From positions 1 to 64,000 of the forward strand of contig JAGBDN010000017.1 of assembly GCA_017937485.1 (NCBI GenBank): a stretch of 64,000 nt of DNA. The letters are read 5' to 3'. Made by a program: the position numbers and the translations under genes. The DNA is from Thermoguttaceae bacterium. GTDB taxonomy: Bacteria > Planctomycetota > Planctomycetia > Pirellulales > Thermoguttaceae. The notes under the pieces are model-generated. The model ran no database searches. It was given only the letters and a program-made list of their open reading frames with translations, and had not been told where the DNA came from. Positions 32,402 through 40,866 of the stretch are shown in pieces (position 1 is the first letter of the stretch; every line of letters begins with the position of its first letter).

Positions 32402-35400
32402 ATGTCTCGCCGAAAACGCCTTTCCTTCGTCGCGACGACCGCGCTCGTCGCCGCTTTCCCCGTTTTTCCGACCTTCGCCGACGCGCCGCCGACGCCGCAA
32501 GTCGAGTCGACGCAAGCGGAAACCGTCGACGCTTTCGTCGATCCGTTCGCCGGGTTCGACGAAACGTTGCTCGACGTTCCGGACGGCCAAACCGGCGCCT
32601 TTTACCGCGAACGCTTCGCCGCGCTCGAAGAAGAAGCGAAACGGGTCAACGCCGAATTTGAGAAAAATTATCCGCAAATCGCGTCGAAACGCGCCCAATT
32701 ATTCGGAAAAGTTCTTTACGGCGACAAGTTAAAGCCCGCGCCGGTCGGTTCCGTCTCCGCTCGCGTCGCCGCCGCGACCGCTTGCGCCAATCGCCAAATC
32801 GCCGAATCGCCGGAACTTCCGGAAGCCGAACGGATCCAAGCGTTCGCCGTTTACTATATGGCCGCCGGATTGGCTCCGGACGACGCCGAAGCGGCGGAAG
32901 CCTTTTTCTCCAAACTTCTCGCCGAAGAAGAAGCGAAAACGCCGTTCGACTTGGGCCGCGCGCTCCGTTTGCGCCAAGGTCTTGAAATCGCGACGGTTGC
33001 GCAAAGTCGAAACGAACGCGGCAAAGCGACGGAAGCCGACCTCGAAAAACTCCTCGACATTCCGGAAGACGAAAGCGCCGAATTTTACCGCGCCCGTCGC
33101 TCCGCGCTTCTTCGAGCGAGCCGCGATTTCCCGCTCGACAAGCGGTTGCGGAAGGCGCTCGCGACCGTCGCGCAATGCGTCGCCGACCTCGACGGCGCGA
33201 CGCCGACGGAACGTTTCGCCGCGTTCGCTCAACGCGTCGACGCTCTCGTCGCGGAAAAGCAACTCGACGAACTGCGCGCTCTCGCCGAACGCGAAGCGGG
33301 ACGCGCCGCCGACGCGAAGAACGTCGCCGACGCGGCGCGGCTTTCTTACGTCGAATACCGAACGCTGCACGTTCGATACCGCGCTCTCGAAAAGGCTGCG
33401 CAAGAATTTCGCCAAAACGAGCAGAACAAACAAGTTAAATTACCGCAAAACGTCGTCGACGAACTAGCGCGACTCGCCGCCGAGTTCGCCGAATTTTCCG
33501 ACGACGGGCGCGTTCCTTGGACGGTCGACGGCTCTTGGGCGAAATTTTCGCAAGAGCGCGCGCTTGCTTTCGATATGCTCGATTTCGACGTCGCGACGCA
33601 ATTTCGTTTGGACGTCGCCGCTCGGCTCGCCCTCTCCAAAGGCGAAATGGAACAAAAGATTTACCAAGAGTTTAAGGACCAAATTTTCGCCGCCGGAATT
33701 CTCGGTTCCGCGCTCCCGTTCGAAGCGGTCAACCTCGACGGAACGCCGTTCGATTGGGACGCTTACCGCGGCGCGCCGACGTTGATCGAAATTTTAAGTC
33801 CGAATCGAAAGGGCGAAATCGCGCACGATTACGCGCTTCCCGTCATTCTTGCCCCCTATTGCGAAGCCGGTTTGCGACGTCTTATCGTCGTCGCCGCCGC
33901 GCCGGAAGCCGCGAAAGAATTCCGCGAAGACCCGAAAAACGACGACGTCGCCGACATTGCGCTCGCCGTCGCGAAGCCGGACGGCTGGACGCGTCGACTC
34001 GGGTTCGACAAAACGGATTCGCACGCGTTCCTTCTCGTCTCCGCCGAAGGCCGCGTTCTCGCCGGAAGCAAGCCGATTCCGCGCAACGATCCCGACGCGC
34101 CGAAAATCGTCGACGAGTTGAAGCGGCTCTACCCGCAAATCGCGCCGCCGCTTCCTCAAAAGCCGTCTCCTTACGACGAGCCGAATCCCCCGCTCGCGTC
34201 CGTTCCCTCCGATCTCGCCGAAAAAGTCGGCGAACCGCTCGACGGTTTCGACGTTTCGCTCCTCGACCTGCCGGAAAACGCGCCCGTCGAAACGACGCGG
34301 GCCCGTCTGCGCTCGATTCAAGCGGAACAAATTCGTTGCAACGCCGCGTTCAACCGCCGCGTTACGGAACGCGCTCGCTCCACCAGAAACCCGGAAATTC
34401 TCTCCGCTTGCGTTTTCATCGGCGAGGAGCGTTGCGCGACGGCGCCCGACCCGAACGGCGTCGCGGGCAAAGTTCTCGCTTTTCGCGTCGCGGCCTATCG
34501 TCGCCTCGCCGACGCGCCGGAGCTTCCGGCCGAAGTTCGCGGCGAATATTACCGTCGATACCTTGACCTCGCGCCCTTAGCGTCGCCCGAAGTTTGCGGT
34601 TCCGTCGAGAAAGCGAAAGCGTTCTTCGCCACGCTTCTCGCCGAAGAGGAAGCCAAGCCGTCGCCGGACTTAGGCCGCGTCTTCGCGTTGCGCGACGCCG
34701 TTAGTCTTTCGATCAATTACGTCCCGTATGCGCGACGAACCGCCGCCAAACCGTTCGACCTCGACGCCGCCGCCCAACTTCTCGACGTTCCAAGCGGCGA
34801 AAATTCCGAGTTTTACGATAAATACGGGTTTAAACTTAAATCGGCGTATCACGCGACGCCTCGCAACGCGGCGTTCGACGACCTCCGCGCTAAAATTGTC
34901 GACGCAAGTCAAGAAGCGCTCCGGCTTCGTCGCGAAGCGCAAAAACGAGAAGCCGACGCCTTCGACCGCGCCGCGTTCAACCGTCTGCTCGACGTTCCGA
35001 GCGGCGAAACGGCGGCGTTTTATCGTCAACGTTTCCAAGAACTTAAAGACGTCTACGACGAAATCGCGTTGAACCCCCGTCTTCAACGCTTCGCTTCCCG
35101 AGCCCTCGACGCGCGAAACGACGTCGCCAAACGCCTCGCTTACGCCGACGATTTGTCGCCGCTCGAACGTTTCGATTATCTCCGCCGTTGGGTTCCTTCC
35201 CTCGATCTTAACGGTCTCCTCGACGCGCTCGACGCCGAAACCGTTCGCGACGCGACGTCGGAAATCGACCGTTTGCGCCGTCCTTATTTGGAACTCGCGC
35301 TTTTGCAAAAGCGCGCGTCGCTCGTCTCTCTTGAAGACGTCGACGTCGAAACCAAACTTCAACTCGGCTTGGGCGACGACGCGTTACAAGGCGAAGCCGA

Positions 35401-36262
35401 CGCGCTCGGGCGTCCCCAAATCGCGCCGGGCAGAGCGACGCGCGTTTTGACGATCGCCGACGAATACGTCGCTCGCGCCCTCGACGGAGCGATTCCTTGG
35501 GAACTCGGCGCCTCTTGGGCGCAAAAAGCGGTTCAATTCGCGTTGAACGCCGAAACGTTCTTCGACGACCCGGAACTGGCGACGTATATCGGCAAAGAGA
35601 TCGCCGCGCGCCTCGCCGAGTCCGAAAGCGAACCGGATCGCCAAGCCGGTCTTCAGTTGTCGCGAAACCTTCTTAGACAAGAACTTAACGTTCGTTTCGA
35701 CGGTCGTTTCCTTCCGGTCGAGGGACAAAATCTCGACGGAACGCCGTTCGATTGGAGCGCTTACCGCGGCGCGCCGACGTTGATCGAAATCGTCAACGTC
35801 GACCCGACGGGCGCGCCGCTCGTCCGCAATCCGTTCGCTTCTAGAAGCCTTCAAGACGGGAACCGCGTCGTCGACGCGCGCCCCTCCTTCGCGCAATTAG
35901 CCGCTTCGCTCGACGAATACGCCAAAGCCGGATTGCGACGCGTTCGTTATATCACGTCGACGCCCGAAGTCGCTCGCCTTTTCGCGCAACGCGTCGCAGA
36001 AGCCGCGAACGCCGAAAGCGACGACGCAACCGTCCAAAAGTTAAAAAGTTACGCAGACGAAACCCTAATCTTCGCCGCGCCGCTGGAAGCGGAATTGATC
36101 GCGCCGACTTCCTTGCGCAACCATTGGCAGGAAGCGCTTCCGCAAGGGAAGCGAGCGATTCTCGTCGACGTCGACGGCAAAACGCTCGCGAACGACGCCG
36201 ACGGCAAAATCGGCGACGAGTTGAAACGGCTCTTCCCCGACGTCGCGCCGAAAACCGAGTAA
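32402..36262 (+). CDS. Array gene D: double-length exported paralogue with two pseudo-thioredoxin domains
   Basis: Predicted 1286 aa; ATG at 32402 after AAGGAAAC (an upstream in-frame ATG at 32360 would disrupt the signal peptide). Signal peptide RRKRLSFVATTALVAAFPVF, about 27 residues. Unit 1: motifs at about residues 52 and 213, pseudo-thioredoxin domain at about 442-579 (NLDGTPFDWDAYRGAPTLIE). Unit 2: a degenerate motif at about 613 (LLDLPENAPVETTRARL), good ones at about 793 and 861, and a second pseudo-thioredoxin domain from about 1108 (NLDGTPFDWSAYRGAPTLIE). Neither domain has a CxxC or the cis-proline loop. A proline-rich linker (APPLPQKPSPYDEPNPP) joins the units, so the gene looks like a fusion of two tandem paralogues that lost the stop, signal peptide and gap between them. 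Function unknown. Confidence 0.88.
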   Translation: MSRRKRLSFVATTALVAAFPVFPTFADAPPTPQVESTQAETVDAFVDPFAGFDETLLDVPDGQTGAFYRERFAALEEEAKRVNAEFEKNYPQIASKRAQLFGKVLYGDKLKPAPVGSVSARVAAATACANRQIAESPELPEAERIQAFAVYYMAAGLAPDDAEAAEAFFSKLLAEEEAKTPFDLGRALRLRQGLEIATVAQSRNERGKATEADLEKLLDIPEDESAEFYRARRSALLRASRDFPLDKRLRKALATVAQCVADLDGATPTERFAAFAQRVDALVAEKQLDELRALAEREAGRAADAKNVADAARLSYVEYRTLHVRYRALEKAAQEFRQNEQNKQVKLPQNVVDELARLAAEFAEFSDDGRVPWTVDGSWAKFSQERALAFDMLDFDVATQFRLDVAARLALSKGEMEQKIYQEFKDQIFAAGILGSALPFEAVNLDGTPFDWDAYRGAPTLIEILSPNRKGEIAHDYALPVILAPYCEAGLRRLIVVAAAPEAAKEFREDPKNDDVADIALAVAKPDGWTRRLGFDKTDSHAFLLVSAEGRVLAGSKPIPRNDPDAPKIVDELKRLYPQIAPPLPQKPSPYDEPNPPLASVPSDLAEKVGEPLDGFDVSLLDLPENAPVETTRARLRSIQAEQIRCNAAFNRRVTERARSTRNPEILSACVFIGEERCATAPDPNGVAGKVLAFRVAAYRRLADAPELPAEVRGEYYRRYLDLAPLASPEVCGSVEKAKAFFATLLAEEEAKPSPDLGRVFALRDAVSLSINYVPYARRTAAKPFDLDAAAQLLDVPSGENSEFYDKYGFKLKSAYHATPRNAAFDDLRAKIVDASQEALRLRREAQKREADAFDRAAFNRLLDVPSGETAAFYRQRFQELKDVYDEIALNPRLQRFASRALDARNDVAKRLAYADDLSPLERFDYLRRWVPSLDLNGLLDALDAETVRDATSEIDRLRRPYLELALLQKRASLVSLEDVDVETKLQLGLGDDALQGEADALGRPQIAPGRATRVLTIADEYVARALDGAIPWELGASWAQKAVQFALNAETFFDDPELATYIGKEIAARLAESESEPDRQAGLQLSRNLLRQELNVRFDGRFLPVEGQNLDGTPFDWSAYRGAPTLIEIVNVDPTGAPLVRNPFASRSLQDGNRVVDARPSFAQLAASLDEYAKAGLRRVRYITSTPEVARLFAQRVAEAANAESDDATVQKLKSYADETLIFAAPLEAELIAPTSLRNHWQEALPQGKRAILVDVDGKTLANDADGKIGDELKRLFPDVAPKTE

Positions 36263-36341
36263 CGCGACAGCGCGCCGCTCCCAACGTCTTAACGCTAAAT
36301 ATTATCGAAGTTAAAGTTGCAATAAAACGAAAGGAAATAAA

Positions 36342-38501
36342 ATGGCCGCTAAAACTCGTTTTAACGCCGTCGCGACGGTTGCCGCCGTCGCCGTTTTCCC
36401 CGTTTTTCCGCTCTTCGCCGACGAACCGACGACGGCGCCCGACGCCGCGCCGCAAGCCGTCGCGTCCGCCGACGCGACGGCCGCGCTCGAACGCGAAACC
36501 GCCGCGTTCGCGGAATTTAACGTTTCGCTCTTCGAGATTCCGGACGGCGAAACGGTCGAGTTTTACCGCGAACGCGCCGACGAAATCGAACGCGAATGGA
36601 ACCGACTCGCCCTCGATTACGCGGTAAAACAAGAAGAACTCGCTCGCAAAAACTCGCCGATGCAACCGTTCCCCAATCAAGGGCGCCGCCTTCACGGGCC
36701 GATCGGAACCTATTACGACGGCGAACGTTACGTCCTCGCGCCCGCCGATTCCATTTTGGCGCGACGCGCCGACGCGCTCGCCGACTTATACGGTCGCTTG
36801 GCCGACGCGCCGGAACTGCCGCTCGAAGTTCGCGGGCAATATTACCGAAATTGGATCCAAGTTTTGAACGGACGCCTTACCGGCAAATCGACGCAAGAAT
36901 GTCGGGAGTTTTACGCGAAACTTCTCGCCGACGAAAAAGCGAAGTCGCCGCTCGACTTAGGACGCGTCCTTTATTTAAGCGGCGTCGCGACGATTTACCA
37001 AAAAGACGACGACGCGTCGTCCCAACCGACCGAGCAAGCCGACCTCGAAACGCTCCTCGCAATTCCGGAAGGCGAAAGCGCCGAATTTTATCGAAAACGC
37101 GGCGCCGACCTAAATCGCGCCTATTCGGAACGCGTCGTCGCCGACCGACGAAACGGCGTCGCGCCCGACGAAACGCTCTCTTCTCGCTTTGAAAAAGTGC
37201 TCGACGAACTCCGTCAACTCCGTTCGCAAGCGTTGGACGCGGAAGCCGCCGCGTTCGACCGCGACGCCGTTAAGCCGCTGTTCGACGTTCCAGCGGGCCA
37301 AAGCGCCGCGTTTTATCTCGAACGCCGCAAGGAAACGAAAACCGTTTACGAGCAAGTTTCAAAACTTTCGCAATGTCAAGAAGGCCGCGACTTAGGCTCG
37401 ATCAGCGTTCGTCTCCGAACCGAAACGCTCCCGGAAATCGACAAGCGGCTCGCGTATGCCGACGACTTGGAGCCGTTCGAACGTTTCGAGTATTTCCAAA
37501 ATTGGCTTCGTTTGGCCGACGCCGAGGAACTTCGAACCGCGCTCGAAGTTGAAATCGCTCGCGACGCGACGTCGGAAGTCGACGCTTGCCGCGAACTTTA
37601 CGTCAGAAAAACGTTGGCGGCAAAACTCCTCGCCGACGCGCTCGCCGAAGCTCGCAAAACGCTTCCGGAAGCGGAGCGCTCCGCCGTCTTCGGTATGTCG
37701 CCGAACCCGCCCGTCGAGCCGGAAGCGCAAGCGATGTTCGACGAAGCGTTTAACGAAATTGCGGAACTTGCGGCCGGCGGCGCGGTTCCTTGGTCTCTCG
37801 GGCTTAGTTGGGCGGAATGGGTGGAAGACCTCGCGCTAGGACTCCAAAATAAGGAATACGCCGGACTTGCGACGCAGCTTCGTAAAGACGTTCGCGACGC
37901 GCTCGCCGACTCTGAAAACGAAACGGATCGCCGCGTTCTTCGCAAACTCGAACGCCATATCCGCGCGGGCGAAATCATCGGTTCCGAAATTCCGGTCGAA
38001 GGGCGCAATCTCGACGGAACGCCTTTCGATTGGGCGAGTTATCGCGGCGCGCCGGTCTTGCTCGTCTCCGGTTCCGTCGAACGACATTGGGCCCCGAACG
38101 GCGATCTCAATTTTATCCCGAACTGCGTCGAAGAGGGCTTGAAAGTCGTTAAATATTGTCCCGATTTGAAGAGCGCGCAAGCGCAAGCGGAACATTGGAC
38201 GCAAAATCGCTCGGCGGTCTTAAACTTTCAATCGAAAGGCGGCGACGTCGATCGGCTGGGCCCGGACGTCGAATCGCGAATGCCGTTCGCGGCGTTTACC
38301 GTTCCCGCCGAAGGAAAGGGCGGCCCCAACGATTGGCCTTACGAACGCGGAATCGTTTGGTCCGAGTTCGGCGTTCTCTTCGACGCGGACGGTCGAGTTC
38401 TCGCGGTCGAACGAGCGCCGCTTGAATGCGAAAACGCGCCGAAAATCGCCGACGAGTTGCGCGCGCTCTTCCCGAAAGTTCCGGTCGTCGAGCCCAAATA
38501 A
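36342..38501 (+). CDS. Array gene E: exported VPxGE-FY protein with pseudo-thioredoxin domain
   Basis: Predicted 719 aa; ATG at 36342 after AAGGAAAT. Signal peptide FNAVATVAAVAVFPVFPLFA, nearly the same as in D, F and H. Motifs at about residues 62 (FEIPDGETVEFYRERADEIE), 235 (LAIPEGESAEFYRKRG) and 311 (FDVPAGQSAAFYLERRKE). Conserved helical segments in between include LADAPELPLEVRGQYYRNW and AYADDLEPFERFEYFQNW; the WSLGLSWAEW segment precedes the C-terminal domain. The TlpA-like domain (about 555-719, NLDGTPFDWASYRGAPVLLV) has single cysteines (NCVEEGL, KYCPD) but no CxxC. The gap to D is 79 bases, and it is probably in the C-I operon. Function unknown. Confidence 0.87.
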   Translation: MAAKTRFNAVATVAAVAVFPVFPLFADEPTTAPDAAPQAVASADATAALERETAAFAEFNVSLFEIPDGETVEFYRERADEIEREWNRLALDYAVKQEELARKNSPMQPFPNQGRRLHGPIGTYYDGERYVLAPADSILARRADALADLYGRLADAPELPLEVRGQYYRNWIQVLNGRLTGKSTQECREFYAKLLADEKAKSPLDLGRVLYLSGVATIYQKDDDASSQPTEQADLETLLAIPEGESAEFYRKRGADLNRAYSERVVADRRNGVAPDETLSSRFEKVLDELRQLRSQALDAEAAAFDRDAVKPLFDVPAGQSAAFYLERRKETKTVYEQVSKLSQCQEGRDLGSISVRLRTETLPEIDKRLAYADDLEPFERFEYFQNWLRLADAEELRTALEVEIARDATSEVDACRELYVRKTLAAKLLADALAEARKTLPEAERSAVFGMSPNPPVEPEAQAMFDEAFNEIAELAAGGAVPWSLGLSWAEWVEDLALGLQNKEYAGLATQLRKDVRDALADSENETDRRVLRKLERHIRAGEIIGSEIPVEGRNLDGTPFDWASYRGAPVLLVSGSVERHWAPNGDLNFIPNCVEEGLKVVKYCPDLKSAQAQAEHWTQNRSAVLNFQSKGGDVDRLGPDVESRMPFAAFTVPAEGKGGPNDWPYERGIVWSEFGVLFDADGRVLAVERAPLECENAPKIADELRALFPKVPVVEPK

Positions 38502-38582
38502 AGCGACGTCGCGTCAAACAAATTTTCCTTCGTTTGTTTTAGACGTTTAATCCAATATTTTCAACGATAAAAGGAGACGATT

Positions 38583-40697
38583 ATGTTCCGTCGAAACCGC
38601 CTTAACGCCGTCGCGACGACCGCGCTCGTCGCCGCGTTTCCCGTTTTTCCGCTCTTCGCCGACGAGCCGACGGCGAAAGACGACGCCGCGACGCAAGCCG
38701 TCGCGACCGCCGAAACGGGCGCCGCGCAAACGTTCGAACTCCCGGACTTAAACGCCGCGTTCGCAGACTTTAACGTTTCGCTCTTGGAGATACCGGACGG
38801 CGAATCGGTCGAGTTTTACCGCGAACGCGCCGCCGCGCTCCAAGTCGAATGGAGCCGTTACGCTTCGTCTTACCGAAAAAAACTGGAGGAAGCCGCTCGC
38901 GCAAGCGGCGCGTCCCAAGAGTTTACCGCGCTCGCCTTTTGGATGTTCCCGGGAACGATTCCGACGCCGACCGGGTTCGTTAACGCGCCCGCCGACTCCG
39001 TTCCGGCGCGCTACTCCGCCGCTCGCGCCGCGACGCTTTATCGCTTGATCGACGCGCCGGAGCTTCCGCCCGAAATCCGCGGTCGGTATTACGCCGACTG
39101 GGCGAGCGTCGCGCCGGGGCCGCTCGGAGAACGTCCGCTCGTCGCGTTGCGCGACTCTTACGCGAAACTTCTCGCCGCCGAAAAAGCGAAGTCGGCGCCT
39201 AACTTAGGACGCGTTCGTTACTTGCAAGAAAGAGTCGGCGCCGTCGACCAACGTATTAAAAACGGTTCCGGAATCCTCGACTGTCTCGAAACGCCCCGAC
39301 CGTTCGACCTCGCCGCCGTCGAAAAACTCCTCGCCGAGTCTCCGCAAGAGGAAAGCCTCGAAGTTTATCAAACGCGCTTTCGGAACCTTATGTTCGCCGA
39401 AAATCGCGCCCGAAAAGCGGGAATGGGCGACGACGTTATCTCGGCGATTCGCAAACGCTTAGAAGCGACGACGTATCTTTTGCGGGAAGCGCAACGCAAG
39501 GAAGCCGCCGCGCTCGACGTCGCGGCCGTCGAAAAACTCCTCGACGTTCCGCAAGACGAAAGCGCCGCGTTTTATCTCGAACGCTACAACGAGACGCAAA
39601 AAATTGCTTCCACCCTTCGGGACTACAACAACGCCGGCGTTTGCGACTTGCGCGACCTCGAAAACCGCCTTTTCGAAACGCTTCCGTCGCTCGCGCGGCG
39701 CCTCGCTTACGCCGACGATTTGGCCCCGCTCGAACGCTTCGAGCGCTTCGTTCGCTATATTTACTCTTGCGACGTCGAAGAGATGCGAGCGGCGCTCGAA
39801 GTCGAAACCGCTCGCGACGCGACGTCGGAAATCGACCGGGCCCGCAAGCCCTTCCTCGAAAACCATCTTTTGGAAACGCGCCTAAAACGCGCCGTCAACG
39901 AAGCGCGCAAAAACCTGCCGGAAATGGATCGTCATCGTTCGCAGGTCAAAATCCAAACGCCGATTTCGCCGGAACTTGAAGCGACGTTCGCCGAACTTTT
40001 CGACGAGATCGCCGAACGCGTCGACGACGGGGCGCTTCCTTGGGAACTCGAGAAAACTTGGGCCGCGCAAGCGTCGTATCTCGCGCTGATCGTCAAAGAT
40101 TTTGTCGGGGCCGAGTACGCGACGCGGCTTCGCAAGCAACTTTGCGCCGCTCTCGCCGACGACGAAGACGAAACGAACCGTTTGTATCTCGGGATGTTCC
40201 AAAACGACGTCCGCAACGAAGAACTCAAAACGCGGTTCGCCGGTTTTCCGGTCGAAATTTCGGGAACGCTTCTCGACGGAACGCCTTTCGACTGGGCGAG
40301 TTACCGCGGCGCGCCGGTTTTGATTGAAATCGTTCGAGTCAACGCTTCCGGCGACGTTCTTCCCCGCAAATCGCTCGACGTCGCGTCGCTCGACGCTTAC
40401 GAAAAAGCCGGTTTGCGCCGCGTTTGTTACATTGCGCAACCGGTCGACGCGGCAAATTTCAACGCGGAAGAAATTCAGAACGCCGTCGGCGACGGCGCGC
40501 CGACGCTCGTCGCTCCGGCGAAACTTCAAAGTTGGCTCGCGCAACTTCGCCTCGCCTTCGGTTGGGTTCTCGTCGACGCCGACGGCAAAACGCTCGCCGC
40601 TTGTCCGAAACGCCCGACGAACCGCGACGACGCGCCGGAAATCGGCGACGCGTTGAAGCGGCTCTTCCCGAACGTTGCGGTCGAAACCGCTAAATAG
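38583..40697 (+). CDS. Array gene F: exported VPxGE-FY protein with pseudo-thioredoxin domain
   Basis: Predicted 704 aa; ATG at 38583 after AAAGGAGACG. Signal peptide RLNAVATTALVAAFPVFPLF, then the mature start near DEPTAKDD. Motifs at about residues 65 (LEIPDGESVEFYRERAAALQ), 249 (a weak copy, SPQEESLEVYQTRF) and 318 (LDVPQDESAAFYLERYNETQ). The pseudo-thioredoxin domain starts at about residue 561 (LLDGTPFDWASYRGAPVLIE) and contains AYEKAGLRRVCYIAQ and LVDADGKTLA in the order seen in B and K, without CxxC. It uses TAG as stop. A strong hairpin (40726-40798) follows in the 169-base gap before G. Function unknown. Confidence 0.87.
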   Translation: MFRRNRLNAVATTALVAAFPVFPLFADEPTAKDDAATQAVATAETGAAQTFELPDLNAAFADFNVSLLEIPDGESVEFYRERAAALQVEWSRYASSYRKKLEEAARASGASQEFTALAFWMFPGTIPTPTGFVNAPADSVPARYSAARAATLYRLIDAPELPPEIRGRYYADWASVAPGPLGERPLVALRDSYAKLLAAEKAKSAPNLGRVRYLQERVGAVDQRIKNGSGILDCLETPRPFDLAAVEKLLAESPQEESLEVYQTRFRNLMFAENRARKAGMGDDVISAIRKRLEATTYLLREAQRKEAAALDVAAVEKLLDVPQDESAAFYLERYNETQKIASTLRDYNNAGVCDLRDLENRLFETLPSLARRLAYADDLAPLERFERFVRYIYSCDVEEMRAALEVETARDATSEIDRARKPFLENHLLETRLKRAVNEARKNLPEMDRHRSQVKIQTPISPELEATFAELFDEIAERVDDGALPWELEKTWAAQASYLALIVKDFVGAEYATRLRKQLCAALADDEDETNRLYLGMFQNDVRNEELKTRFAGFPVEISGTLLDGTPFDWASYRGAPVLIEIVRVNASGDVLPRKSLDVASLDAYEKAGLRRVCYIAQPVDAANFNAEEIQNAVGDGAPTLVAPAKLQSWLAQLRLAFGWVLVDADGKTLAACPKRPTNRDDAPEIGDALKRLFPNVAVETAK

Positions 40698-40725
40698 TTC
40701 GGCCAAGCGTTTTACGCTCCGCTTT

Positions 40726-40798
40726 CCGCCGACGCCGTTTCGCCCGTTCGACCGTTTGGGAACGCTTGTTCCGGAACGGTTGAGCGCGGCGTCGGCGG
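40726..40798 (+). other. Large structured intergenic hairpin inside the array
   Basis: CCGCCGACGCCG (40726-40737) pairs perfectly with CGGCGTCGGCGG (40787-40798), with CCGTT/AACGG and GGAAC/GTTCC stems inside. There is no T-run, so it may be an RNA stability or processing element or a factor-dependent attenuator rather than an intrinsic terminator. Confidence 0.7.
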
Positions 40799-40866
40799 GA
40801 TTCGCGCGACTTTCGCCTTTTTTACCTTTTTAACTGTCGTTTTCATTTTTCGTTCAAGGAAATCCT

